From NCBI GenBank assembly GCA_011389765.1, contig JAABTT010000034.1:1-35816 (forward strand): a stretch of DNA of 35,816 nucleotides. Reading direction: 5' to 3'. The position numbers were made by a program, and so were the translations under genes. The stretch comes from Desulfohalobiaceae bacterium S24 (GTDB lineage Bacteria; Desulfobacterota; Desulfovibrionia; Desulfovibrionales; Desulfothermaceae). Each line of letters begins with the position of its first letter. Position 1 is the first letter of the stretch. Positions 7,302 to 15,933 of the stretch are shown here, in pieces. The notes beneath the pieces are model-generated. The model saw only the letters and a list, made by a program, of their open reading frames with translations. It was not told the origin of the DNA and ran no database searches.

Positions 7302-8465
7302 TCAAATGCCCATACCATGGAAGAGAACCGCAAACAGACCGTCAACAGCAATAATGCACACAATCGAGGTCACCACGGCGGAGGTGGCGGCCAAACCCAC
7401 GGCCGAAGCGCTTTTTCCCGAATACAGCCCCTGATAGCATCCGGCTGTTGCGATAATTATGCCAAAAACAAGGCTTTTGATCAATCCCAGCCAGATATTG
7501 GAGAGGGTCACCGCGTCCTTGGTTTGCTCGAGGTATTGAACAAAGGAAATATCGAACAATCCCACCCCGACCATGGAACCGCCCACAATACCCATCAAAT
7601 CGGCGTAAAGGCACAACAGGGGCATCATGAAAATCAAAACAAGCATCCTGGGCAGTACCAAAAAATCCACCGGGGAAATTCCCATGGTCTGCAGGGCGTC
7701 GATTTCTTCATTTACACTCATGGTCCCCAGTTGAGCCGCGAAAGCCGCTCCGGTGCGTCCGGCCATGATGATGCCGGTCATGACCGCTCCCATTTCCCGA
7801 ACCATGGCAATGCCCACAAGATCGGCCACATAGATCTGGGCCCCGAAGGTTTTGAGTTGGACCGCTCCCACAAAAGCAAGAATGAGCCCCACCAGGAGAC
7901 TGAGCAGTGACACAATGGGCAGGGCCTGGCTGCCGCATGCATGGAGCAGAACAGGAAGTTCCTGCTTCCTGAAGTTCAGTTGTCCCTGCAAAAGGGACAG
8001 GAATGAAGCAATGATCCGGAGGCAGAATGCAAAGAGCTGGAGAAGTGTCTGCCGGGAGTTGACGGCCATCCGGCCGAGATTGAAAAACAGGGAGCCTGCT
8101 TCTTCCTGCCGAGGACCGGCTGAAGCCGGTGCTTGGGCTGCTGCCAGTTTGACCAGTCTGGCAATTCCCTGAGGCAGGGCCCGGCTGGACAGGGTCAGGC
8201 CCGCAGAGTCGCATTTCCGGCTAAAATTGACCAAATAGGCGGGCAGGCGGCTGTCCCAGGACTGCACTTTGCTGCAGTCGATGGTCACCTGTCTGATTCG
8301 GTCTTTGTGCTTGTTGATTTCAGGCCAGGTCCCCTCCACAGTGGGAAAATCAGACGCCTCATCCAGGAAGCCGCTGAAGTTCAGCAGCAATTCCTGGTCA
8401 TCAAGCCATTGCAGCTGCAGTATTTTCGGCCCCGGAGCAGGCGATGCTTTTGCTCTTTCATTCAT
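7302..8465 (-). CDS. mlaE: STAS-MlaE fusion, lipid ABC transporter permease
   Basis: Residues 15-115 form a STAS-like domain (MlaB equivalent: VTIDCSKVQSWDSRLPAYLV). Residues 150-387 form the MlaE permease (LPIVSLLSLLVGLILAFVGA, then MVREMGAVMTGIIMAGRTGA and NEEIDALQTMGISPVDFLVLPR). The fusion explains why no separate mlaB is present. It is 387 residues long and ends in membrane helices. It is the first gene of the cluster; no strong Shine-Dalgarno is visible before the ATG (a weak GAAGG lies about 15 bases upstream). It likely forms the inner-membrane core with MlaF and the MCE protein. Confidence 0.93.
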   Translation of the reverse strand: MNERAKASPAPGPKILQLQWLDDQELLLNFSGFLDEASDFPTVEGTWPEINKHKDRIRQVTIDCSKVQSWDSRLPAYLVNFSRKCDSAGLTLSSRALPQGIARLVKLAAAQAPASAGPRQEEAGSLFFNLGRMAVNSRQTLLQLFAFCLRIIASFLSLLQGQLNFRKQELPVLLHACGSQALPIVSLLSLLVGLILAFVGAVQLKTFGAQIYVADLVGIAMVREMGAVMTGIIMAGRTGAAFAAQLGTMSVNEEIDALQTMGISPVDFLVLPRMLVLIFMMPLLCLYADLMGIVGGSMVGVGLFDISFVQYLEQTKDAVTLSNIWLGLIKSLVFGIIIATAGCYQGLYSGKSASAVGLAATSAVVTSIVCIIAVDGLFAVLFHGMGI

Positions 8466-8528
8466 AATTCAGCGCTGGACCTTCGATCAATCATGAAAAC
8501 ACATGAGCCGTGTGACTGCTCTCCGACA

Positions 8529-8558
8529 TTGACGGCTGCTCCGGGATGCTGCTATACA
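8529..8558 (+). promoter_or_regulatory. Candidate sigma-70 promoter for ugd
   Basis: TTGACG (8529-8534) and TATACA (8553-8558) are separated by 18 bases in the 168-base space between the divergent mlaE and ugd genes. The predicted start, near 8565, would leave a leader of about 70 bases. This is sequence matching only. Confidence 0.5.
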
Positions 8559-8633
8559 GTCGCAACCCGCCGCACAAAATCGACAGCTCAATTTTTACAC
8601 TAGGCGGCCACACAAATCAACAGGAGTCACCCC

Positions 8634-9974
8634 ATGCGGGTTTGCATTGTGGGATCCGGATATGTCGGCCTGGTCACCGCCGCCTGTCTGGCGGAAATGG
8701 GCAATCATATTGTCTGCGTTGATATCAACGCCCAGGTGATCGACACGCTGCAAAAAGGGCAGGTCCATATTTATGAGCCAGGTCTGGAAGAACTCCTGCA
8801 GCGCAATCAAGCAGCCGGACGCCTTGAATTCACCACAGATTTGAGCAGGGGCCTGCGCCAGGCCTTGTTCTGCTTTCTCTGCGTGAGTACTCCGGCCGGA
8901 GAAGACGGTTCCTGCGATCTGTCCGCAATCCGTCAGGTAGCCGGAGCCATCGGCGATAACCTGCAGGACTACGTCATTGTTGTCAATAAATCCACTGTAC
9001 CGGTGGGAACAGCCGATCTGGTTCAGGAGATTATTTCCCGGAAACTGCAGGCCCGCGGCGCTGCAATTGAATTCGATGTGATTTCCAATCCGGAATTCTT
9101 GAAAGAAGGGGATGCGGTCAATGATTTCCTGAAACCGGATCGGGTCATCGTGGGCACAGACAATGAGCGGCCGGCGGAACTCTTGAAAATCCTGTACGCC
9201 CCTTTTGCCAGGAGTCGGGAGAAGTTGATGATTGTCGGGGTGCGCAGCGCTGAGATGATCAAGTATGCTGCGAATTGCATTCTGGCAACCAAGATTTCCT
9301 TTATCAACGAAATCGCCAATCTCTGTGAACGGGTCGGCGCCGACGTGCGCGACGTTCGGAGGGGAATCGGTGCGGATCGACGTATCGGGTATGAGTTTAT
9401 CTATCCCGGGGCCGGATATGGCGGCTCCTGTTTTCCAAAAGATGTCCGGGCCCTGATCGATACCGCAGAAAAATCCGGATTTCAGCCGCGGCTCCTCCAG
9501 GCGGTGCACGCGGTCAATGAAGACCAGAAGCTGGTGCTCCCCCGGAAAATTGAGAATTATTTCCGCGCCCAGGGCGGTGTTCAGGGAAAGGTGCTCGCCC
9601 TCTGGGGGCTGTCTTTCAAGGCCAATACCGATGATATGCGCGAAGCGTCATCCCTGTCTCTGGTCAATTACTTGAGCGCCAAAGGCATGCGTATCCGGGC
9701 CTATGATCCAGAGGCCACACACAGGGCCCGGGCTGTTTTTCAGGACAACGAAATGGTGCAGGTGCTTGAAAATGAATATCAGGCCCTGGAGGGAAGTCAG
9801 GCTCTCGCGGTGATCACTGAATGGAACCAGTTCAGGACCCCGGATTTCGAGCGGATTAAAAAGACCTTGAGCGCACCGCTCATTTTTGACGGCAGAAACC
9901 TTTACGATCCAAAATTTCTCGCGGCCCAGGGTTTTGCCTATTTCTGCATCGGCACACAGGCCGAAGGCCTGTGA
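8634..9974 (+). CDS. ugd: UDP-glucose 6-dehydrogenase
   Basis: Oxidises UDP-glucose to UDP-glucuronate with NAD, supplying sugar for capsule, exopolysaccharide or lipid A modification. The NAD fold starts MRVCIVGSGYVGLVTAACLA. The active-site cysteine is C266 in YGGSCFPKDVRAL, and the conserved K210 lies in EMIKYAANC. The C-terminal UDP-binding domain contains LWGLSFKANTDDMREA. The length of 446 residues is normal. Start chosen at ATG 8634, preceded by CAGGAG. No other polysaccharide gene is nearby, so it stands as a single-gene unit with its own promoter and terminator. Confidence 0.96.
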   Translation: MRVCIVGSGYVGLVTAACLAEMGNHIVCVDINAQVIDTLQKGQVHIYEPGLEELLQRNQAAGRLEFTTDLSRGLRQALFCFLCVSTPAGEDGSCDLSAIRQVAGAIGDNLQDYVIVVNKSTVPVGTADLVQEIISRKLQARGAAIEFDVISNPEFLKEGDAVNDFLKPDRVIVGTDNERPAELLKILYAPFARSREKLMIVGVRSAEMIKYAANCILATKISFINEIANLCERVGADVRDVRRGIGADRRIGYEFIYPGAGYGGSCFPKDVRALIDTAEKSGFQPRLLQAVHAVNEDQKLVLPRKIENYFRAQGGVQGKVLALWGLSFKANTDDMREASSLSLVNYLSAKGMRIRAYDPEATHRARAVFQDNEMVQVLENEYQALEGSQALAVITEWNQFRTPDFERIKKTLSAPLIFDGRNLYDPKFLAAQGFAYFCIGTQAEGL

Positions 9975-9998
9975 AGCGCCTGTTTAAGGACTCCCAAT

Positions 9999-10029
9999 AA
10001 AAAAACCCCGATGTGTCTCGGGGTTTTTT
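9999..10029. terminator. Bidirectional terminator, ugd / small unknown gene
   Basis: An AAAAAAACCCCG stem arm and its complement CGGGGTTTTTT surround a short loop (ATGTGTCT). A- and T-runs on both sides make it work in either direction. It sits between the convergent ugd and the 73-residue gene. Confidence 0.93.
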
Positions 10030-10054
10030 GTATGAGCTTTTGTGCGGCCTCTGA

Positions 10055-10276
10055 TCAGTCCAAGGCGAGTTGTCCCATGCAGCTGCGGATTTGGAGTTCC
10101 TGCAGAACCGCCCGTTCATATTCAAGGCTGTAGCTCTGTATCTGCTCAACCCCATTATCCATGTATTTTTCAAGATATTGCGTTTCTTCCCAAAAATCCA
10201 AAAGATCGTCATCCGGCATGGATTTGATTTGATCCACTAAATTCAAGTCCTTAAAATACGGAAAAAATTGGGCCAT
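10055..10276 (-). CDS. Small acidic protein, unknown function (73 aa)
   Basis: I do not recognise this protein. It is 73 residues long, acidic, with no signal or membrane segment. An aromatic N-terminus (MAQFFPYFKDLNLVDQIKSM) leads to a likely helical region with YLEKYMDNGVEQIQSYSLEY and ERAVLQELQIRSC. It is probably real: a strong Shine-Dalgarno (GAGGAGG) lies 8 bases before the ATG, the codon usage looks coding, and a shared terminator follows the stop. It is divergent from mfd across about 120 AT-rich bases. Confidence 0.72.
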   Translation of the reverse strand: MAQFFPYFKDLNLVDQIKSMPDDDLLDFWEETQYLEKYMDNGVEQIQSYSLEYERAVLQELQIRSCMGQLALD

Positions 10277-10343
10277 TAACCATTTTCCTCCTCAAAATGT
10301 GTTTTCCTGCAAACACGGAAATTATGACTGAGAATTGCCGAAT

Positions 10344-10374
10344 TTGCAACAACTTCTTTCAATGATTTTATAAT
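10344..10374 (+). promoter_or_regulatory. Candidate promoter for mfd
   Basis: A perfect TATAAT (10369-10374) lies 19 bases after TTGCAA (10344-10349) in the AT-rich divergent spacer. Transcription would start near 10381, leaving only about 16 bases before the mfd ATG and no visible Shine-Dalgarno. The spacer length is longer than ideal. Confidence 0.45.
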
Positions 10375-10396
10375 TCTAAATCAACAAATATATTCA

Positions 10397-13300
10397 ATGC
10401 TTGTCGATCCCAAAATCCTCAAAAAAATCCTGAAAGCGGATGCGGAGCCGATCCATATCAGCAAAAGCGGAACCGGAACTCAGGCCCTTTTGAGCCAGGC
10501 CCTGCTCCAAAAAGGCGAAAATGTAGTTCTGGTGGTTCCCGATCAGAACAGTCTGGATGAAATCAAAAGCCTGCTGCAGCTTTTTTCCACAACACAAGCC
10601 GCTTCCTCTTTCTGGGAACGTGAATGGGTTTTTTTCCCGGCCTTTTCCGCAAAAAAATTCAGAGCGGCGGACTGGTCGCAGCGAATGGCATCGCTGTTCA
10701 CCCTTCAGGAGAGCAGACAGGCCATGGGCGTTGTTGTGACCCTGGATAATCTCCTGCCCTTCTGGCCCCCCAAAAAAATTCTCAACCAGGAATACCTCTT
10801 TTTGATCAGAGGCGAAGTCTTCGCCCCGGAGGATATTCTGGATAAAACCATTGTCTGGGGATATGAGCGGGTTTCCATGATCACCCGGCCCGGTGAAATT
10901 TCGGTTCGGGGGGATATTTTCGATATTTTCCCTCCCGGGTATGAGCATCCCCTACGCCTGGAATTTTTTGGAGATATCCTGGAAAATCTCCGCCAATTCA
11001 CCGTCTTGAATCAACGCTCCATTGACACGCTGCAAGAGACGATTGTCCTGCCGGTCTCGCCGAATATTCAAGAGCCCGGCCAGCAGCAGGAAGCGAAAGA
11101 ATACTGGAATCATCTCTGGAAAATAGGGGGGTTGGACAAACAGACCAAGACCTTTCTGGAGCATCAGCTCGAAACCGGAGAGCTTGCCTGCTGGCCGGGA
11201 CTTTTTTATCCGGACAGCGTGCCACTGCATGACTGGCTGCCGGACGATGCTCGATACTTTCTGTTCAATGCCGACCAGATACGCTCCAGACTCGAAGAGA
11301 GCATTCAGGACTGGAGGGCTCTGTTTGACTTAGAAGAGCATAATGAAAATCGAATCTGGCCTGAAGAGGCTGTGATTCAGTCGGTGGCCCGGGCGCGACA
11401 GACCTGGATCGGCAAGAAACAGATCCATTTTACACAACTCCCTCTCGGGGACAGATCTTCGGCCCTTGCTTTGGATGAAAGACAGCACCGCTCTTTTCAG
11501 GATTTGTTCTGGAAGCCTGAACAGAAAAAAAGACCCTGGCAGACATTGGTGCGGCATTTGAAAGAATGGGAGCGCACCCAGAGACAAACCATCCTGGCCT
11601 TTCACAACGCCAGAGCCAGAGAGAAGTTTCTCCGGCTTCTTGAGGATGAAGATATTGAGATCGGATTGGAGTATCGCCCGGAGCGCAGCGGTTTGTATGC
11701 CTTGATCGGTTCCCTGCAGCACGGGCATGAGCTCAAGTGGAATCAGATGCTCCTGCTTGCCGATCGCATCCTCCAGCCGCAACAGGACAGCCGGGCGGCC
11801 CGGGATGTTCAGCATGACTTCAAGGGCCTGAAAAAGCTTGAAGAAATAGTTCCTGAGGACCTCCTGATCCATCGAGACTACGGACTGGGGCGATTTACCG
11901 GCTTAACCCGGCTGCAGCTGAACAATGTCGGGAATGATTATCTGATGATCGACTATGCCGGAGGGGACAAGCTCTATGTTCCGGTGGATCAGCTCAAGCG
12001 TGTTCAGCGTTACAAAGGCGGGGAAGAAGCCGCACCGGCCCTGGATCGACTGGGCGGCGTCAAATGGTTCAATACCAAAAAACGGGTGCAAAAAGCCCTG
12101 GAAACCATCGCCCATGACCTCGTGGAAATGTATGCCTCCCGGAAACTGGCCAAAAGGTATGCCTATGATACGGATACCGAGTTTTTGAAGGATTTTGAGG
12201 CCTCTTTTGCTTTTGAAGAAACCATAGATCAGGAAAAAGCCATTGCCGACGTCCTGCAGGATATGGACAATCCAGAACCAATGGATCGGCTCGTCTGCGG
12301 CGACGCCGGCTTCGGAAAGACGGAAGTGGCCATGCGGGCCGCATTTAAAGCCGTTGCCTCCGGAAAACAGGTGGCTCTCTTGTGCCCGACGACAATCCTG
12401 GCTGAACAGCATTACCAGAACTTCAAACTGCGCATGGAGGATTTTTCAATCAATGTCGCCATGGTCAGCAGATTCGTCTCCAAACCCAGACAAAAGGAAG
12501 TTCTCGAAGCTGCACAGAAGGGGATGGTGGATATTTTGATTGGAACCCACAGACTGCTTTCACAAGATGTGCTGCTGCCCAATCTCGGCCTGTTCATTCT
12601 GGATGAAGAACAGCGATTCGGCGTTCGGCACAAGGAACGCTTGAAGACCCTCAGAACAAATATCGATGTTTTGACTTTGACCGCGACCCCGATCCCACGG
12701 ACCCTGCAGCTTTCCCTGTCCGGCATCAGACAGCTGAGCATCATTGAAAGCCCACCCCGGGAACGTAAGGAAGTGCAGACATCCATCATTGAACGCCGGC
12801 CGGATCAGTTGCGAAAAATACTGGAACGGGAGCTGAAGCGCTCCGGGCAGGTCTTCTGGGTCTTCAACAAAGTGAAAGGGCTGGAGCGGGTCAAGGAATT
12901 CGTTCAGGATCTGGCTCCTGAGGCCAGGGTGAGCATGGCCCATGGACGGATGCCGGAAAAAACCCTGGAAGAGACCATGCATCGTTTTTTACAGGGCGAA
13001 GTGGATATCCTGGTTTCCACGTCCATCGTGGAGTCCGGTCTCGATTTCCCCCGGGCCAACACGCTCATAGTGGATCAGGCCCAGATGTTCGGCCTGGGAC
13101 AGCTCTATCAACTCCGGGGACGGGTCGGTCGCTCCAAGGATCAGGCCTTCGCCTATTTTGTCGTCCCGGATACCGACAGACTGGGCGATGCCGCTCGAAA
13201 ACGACTGCAGACCATCCTGGACCTTGATTTTTGGGGAGCCGGCTTTCAAGTGGCCATGGAAGATCTTCGGCTCAGGGGAGCCGGGAATATTCTCGGGGAA

Positions 13301-13840
13301 GTCCAATCCGGGAATATCAATAAAGTGGGGCTGGATCTGTATTTGGAAATGCTGGAACAAGAAGTGCGCAAGCTCCAGGGAAAACCGGAGCCCCTGGAAA
13401 GCGATCCGGAACTCCAAATCAGTTTTGAGGCGAACATCCCGTCGGATTATGTCCCGGACAGCAAGCAGCGGCTCTCTTTTTACAAGGCCCTCTCCGCCGC
13501 CGGAAGCAGGGAGCAGCTGCAGCGCTGGCATGAAGAATTCACCGATCGTTTCGGCCTCCCCCCGGAGCCGGTGGTGAATCTCTTCGCGGTTTTCGGGCTC
13601 AAACAGCAGGCGGCACGCCTCGGGGTTGAAAAAGCCGAATTGTATCAGAATCGAGTGATTGTGAAGTGGAGTGAAGACAAACCTTCACCCCTGAGTCCTG
13701 AGAAATTTGTGGACTGGTTGCAGGTTCATCAAAAACAGGTTACATTTTCCCCTCCAGCGAAATTGGAGTTGCGATTTGCCGACAAAACACGTATTGCTGA
13801 ATCTCTTGAACAGGTCAGGCAAACCCTGGAGGACCTCTAA
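10397..13840 (+). CDS. mfd: Transcription-repair coupling factor
   Basis: Mfd removes RNA polymerase stalled at DNA damage and recruits UvrA. All parts are present in 1147 residues. An N-terminal UvrB-like module includes SVRGDIFDIFPPGYEHPLRL. An RNA-polymerase-interacting domain spans about 484-541 (DYGLGRFTGL, DYLMIDYAGGDKLYVPVDQL). The SF2 translocase has GDAGFGKTEVAMRAA (about 635-649), DEEQRFG (about 736-742), TATPIPRTL and the QLRGRVGRS motif. The C-terminal TRCF domain contains FEANIPSDYVPD. The ATG has no Shine-Dalgarno in its AT-rich leader. Upstream, the frame is open for a short way with no better ATG. Confidence 0.96.
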   Translation: MLVDPKILKKILKADAEPIHISKSGTGTQALLSQALLQKGENVVLVVPDQNSLDEIKSLLQLFSTTQAASSFWEREWVFFPAFSAKKFRAADWSQRMASLFTLQESRQAMGVVVTLDNLLPFWPPKKILNQEYLFLIRGEVFAPEDILDKTIVWGYERVSMITRPGEISVRGDIFDIFPPGYEHPLRLEFFGDILENLRQFTVLNQRSIDTLQETIVLPVSPNIQEPGQQQEAKEYWNHLWKIGGLDKQTKTFLEHQLETGELACWPGLFYPDSVPLHDWLPDDARYFLFNADQIRSRLEESIQDWRALFDLEEHNENRIWPEEAVIQSVARARQTWIGKKQIHFTQLPLGDRSSALALDERQHRSFQDLFWKPEQKKRPWQTLVRHLKEWERTQRQTILAFHNARAREKFLRLLEDEDIEIGLEYRPERSGLYALIGSLQHGHELKWNQMLLLADRILQPQQDSRAARDVQHDFKGLKKLEEIVPEDLLIHRDYGLGRFTGLTRLQLNNVGNDYLMIDYAGGDKLYVPVDQLKRVQRYKGGEEAAPALDRLGGVKWFNTKKRVQKALETIAHDLVEMYASRKLAKRYAYDTDTEFLKDFEASFAFEETIDQEKAIADVLQDMDNPEPMDRLVCGDAGFGKTEVAMRAAFKAVASGKQVALLCPTTILAEQHYQNFKLRMEDFSINVAMVSRFVSKPRQKEVLEAAQKGMVDILIGTHRLLSQDVLLPNLGLFILDEEQRFGVRHKERLKTLRTNIDVLTLTATPIPRTLQLSLSGIRQLSIIESPPRERKEVQTSIIERRPDQLRKILERELKRSGQVFWVFNKVKGLERVKEFVQDLAPEARVSMAHGRMPEKTLEETMHRFLQGEVDILVSTSIVESGLDFPRANTLIVDQAQMFGLGQLYQLRGRVGRSKDQAFAYFVVPDTDRLGDAARKRLQTILDLDFWGAGFQVAMEDLRLRGAGNILGEVQSGNINKVGLDLYLEMLEQEVRKLQGKPEPLESDPELQISFEANIPSDYVPDSKQRLSFYKALSAAGSREQLQRWHEEFTDRFGLPPEPVVNLFAVFGLKQQAARLGVEKAELYQNRVIVKWSEDKPSPLSPEKFVDWLQVHQKQVTFSPPAKLELRFADKTRIAESLEQVRQTLEDL

Positions 13841-13936
13841 TATCAGAGTTCTTTACAGTACGTTAAAATTTGAAACCATTATTTTAGTTTGTTAAGTTTA
13901 ACGGTCAAAACAGTGGTATGAAGTCTGAGGTGTAAG

Positions 13937-14902
13937 ATGTGCAAGGCAAAGAAAAGAAAAAATCTGCTCCCGGCTTTATGTTTTTTCCTGTGTGTGGGGA
14001 GCCTTATCTTGTGCAGCCTCCCGCAGAACGCGCACAGCAAACTTGTGGACCGCATTCTGGCTGTAGTCAACGGGGAAGTGATCACCCGCTACGAATTCGA
14101 ACAATATCTCAAGGTTTCCAGCCGTTTCAATGAGAATCTTCCTGAAGACCTGGAAATGATTGAAAGCGAGGAGGCCAAGCTTCAGATTCTGGACCAGATG
14201 ATCAATGAAATCCTCGTTGAACAGGAAGCCCGGCGCTTTGAAATCGATGTAGGGGCTTCGGATCTCGAAGCCTTTATTGATCAATACAAAAAGGACAACG
14301 AACTGGATGATGCCGCCTTCGCTAAGGAATTGAAGAAGCAGGGCCTGAGTCTGGAGGATTACAAAGAAAAGATTGCCCGGGATATCAAGAAGAATCAAGT
14401 GATCAATACCATGATCCGGCAGAAAGTCGTGGTCACCGAGGAAGAAGAACGGCAGTATTATGAAAACCACCCGGAGCAGTTCAAGCAGCCCAAGCAGGTC
14501 CGTTTACGGCTTTTATTGGTCGGCAGCCGTGATCTTATTGAAACATTACGGCAGGATATTGTCTCGGGCTCCATATCCTTTGCCCAGGCGGCCAAAGAGC
14601 ATTCAATAGGACCGGGCGCCGAGCAGGGAGGCGACATGGGAGTTCTGGAATGGAACGACCTCGGTCCGGACTGGAAACAGGCCCTTTCCGACTTGGAAGA
14701 AGGAGAACTCAGTGAGATCTTTGAATTGCGGGGCCATTTTGCGCTCTTGTCTCCTGAATCCATCAACATGGAGAACACCGTCCCCTTTGCCGAGGCCCAA
14801 GATTCCATTCAAAAAATTCTCTATACCGAAAAGCTCAATAATCGTTTTCATGAATACATTTCCCAGCTCCGTTCAAAGGCGGTGCTGGATATCAAGCTTT
14901 GA
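13937..14902 (+). CDS. SurA-like parvulin peptidyl-prolyl isomerase, periplasmic
   Basis: This 321-residue chaperone/isomerase probably helps fold outer-membrane proteins. A signal peptide of about 34 residues (LLPALCFFLCVGSLIL core) is followed by the SurA N-terminal signature VDRILAVVNGEVITRYEFEQ. A helical chaperone region and one parvulin (PPIC) domain at about 180-270 follow: FAQAAKEHSIGPGAEQGGDMG, ending in GHFALL. E. coli SurA has two parvulin domains; this has one. Shine-Dalgarno GAGG lies 7 bases before the ATG. It begins the chaperone-rodZ-recO-gly run after mfd. Confidence 0.9.
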   Translation: MCKAKKRKNLLPALCFFLCVGSLILCSLPQNAHSKLVDRILAVVNGEVITRYEFEQYLKVSSRFNENLPEDLEMIESEEAKLQILDQMINEILVEQEARRFEIDVGASDLEAFIDQYKKDNELDDAAFAKELKKQGLSLEDYKEKIARDIKKNQVINTMIRQKVVVTEEEERQYYENHPEQFKQPKQVRLRLLLVGSRDLIETLRQDIVSGSISFAQAAKEHSIGPGAEQGGDMGVLEWNDLGPDWKQALSDLEEGELSEIFELRGHFALLSPESINMENTVPFAEAQDSIQKILYTEKLNNRFHEYISQLRSKAVLDIKL

Positions 14903-14910
14903 ACCGGAAA

Positions 14911-14938
14911 AATTGCACCCAAAAAGGTGCAATTTTTT
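14911..14938 (+). terminator. Terminator abutting the next gene's ribosome-binding site
   Basis: A perfect 9-bp stem (AATTGCACC / GGTGCAATT) with a 6-base loop is followed by TTTTTT. The T-run ends where the GAGGGGA ribosome-binding site of the next gene starts (about 14939-14945). It may partly stop transcription after the chaperone gene, or hide that ribosome-binding site when folded. Confidence 0.75.
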
Positions 14939-14949
14939 GAGGGGAGACA

Positions 14950-15921
14950 ATGGATTTTAAGGAACTGGGACACTTTTTAAGAACAGAACGCGAAAAGCAG
15001 GGCCTGAGTATTTCCGATGTCCATGAGCGGATTAAAATTGGTCCGTCAAGCGTCGAAGCCATTGAAGCCGGCGACCATGAAAATCTTCCCCATATGGTCT
15101 ATTATAAGGGTTTCGTTCGCAATTACGCTGTTCTTCTCGGCCTGGACCCGGCTGAATGCCTCAAGGCCTTTGAAGAGTCCGATGACCTTTCTCTGGAAGA
15201 GTCCGCGGATCAATCAGACACGACTCTTGAATCCGAGGCCATTTCCGAAGAGTTTGCCGATGGAGGCGGCCGGAAAAAAAGACATTGGCTTTCCATGGTC
15301 ATCACCCTCTGCCTGCTCATTTTGCTGGGCTGGCTCTTGAGCAAGCTCTTCCTGTCCGCCCCTTCCGTTCCCACTGAAGAGAGGGGGCCTGTCCCGGACT
15401 CCGGCCAGGAAGAGATGCTGCAGCCGGAAACCGGTGTTCAGCCGCCAGAGGTCCCGGACAATGAAAATCAGCCTGTGATCAGCGAATCCGAACAAGTTCC
15501 GCAGGCCGGAAGCACGGAACCCCCTGGTCAGGACATTGAACCTCGTTCGGAAGCTGAGTCTGAGCCCTTGAATACAGCTGAGACCCAGCCCGACAGTGCA
15601 TCCGAAACTGAAGCTGCGGATTTGGAAGCATCTGCAGAAGGAACTCAAGTATCCGAGACGCAGGAAGAGGAGCCGCCGGCTGCCCCTCCGGACCGGCAGA
15701 CCTTGCAAATTTCCGCTTCCGAGGCCTGTTGGTTGAGCGCCTCCATGGACGACCGGGAAAGGGACATCTACCTCCGGCCTGGAGAATCCATTACCCTGCA
15801 TTTTGAAGAGGAACTTGCGGTCAAGCTTGGCAATGCCGGAGGCGTTTCCCTGGTCTATAACGGTGAACCCTATGCCCTCCAGGCGGATTCAGGCGAAGTC
15901 CTGACCCTCACCTTGCCATGA
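14950..15921 (+). CDS. RodZ-like HTH / membrane / DUF4115 protein
   Basis: A RodZ-family cell-shape protein that normally links MreB to the membrane. It has an N-terminal Xre-type helix-turn-helix (about 5-72; LRTEREKQGLSISDVHERIK, GFVRNYAVLLGLDP), one membrane helix (about 113-134), and a long Pro/Glu/Gln-rich linker (about 138-250). The C-terminal DUF4115 domain (about 253-323) contains ACWLSASMDDRERDIYLRPGE. Length is 323 residues. The acidic linker would lie in the periplasm. The gene starts about 48 bases after the chaperone gene, behind a terminator, and is followed 12 bases later by recO. Confidence 0.88.
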   Translation: MDFKELGHFLRTEREKQGLSISDVHERIKIGPSSVEAIEAGDHENLPHMVYYKGFVRNYAVLLGLDPAECLKAFEESDDLSLEESADQSDTTLESEAISEEFADGGGRKKRHWLSMVITLCLLILLGWLLSKLFLSAPSVPTEERGPVPDSGQEEMLQPETGVQPPEVPDNENQPVISESEQVPQAGSTEPPGQDIEPRSEAESEPLNTAETQPDSASETEAADLEASAEGTQVSETQEEEPPAAPPDRQTLQISASEACWLSASMDDRERDIYLRPGESITLHFEEELAVKLGNAGGVSLVYNGEPYALQADSGEVLTLTLP

Positions 15922-15933
15922 ATCGTACAGCCT

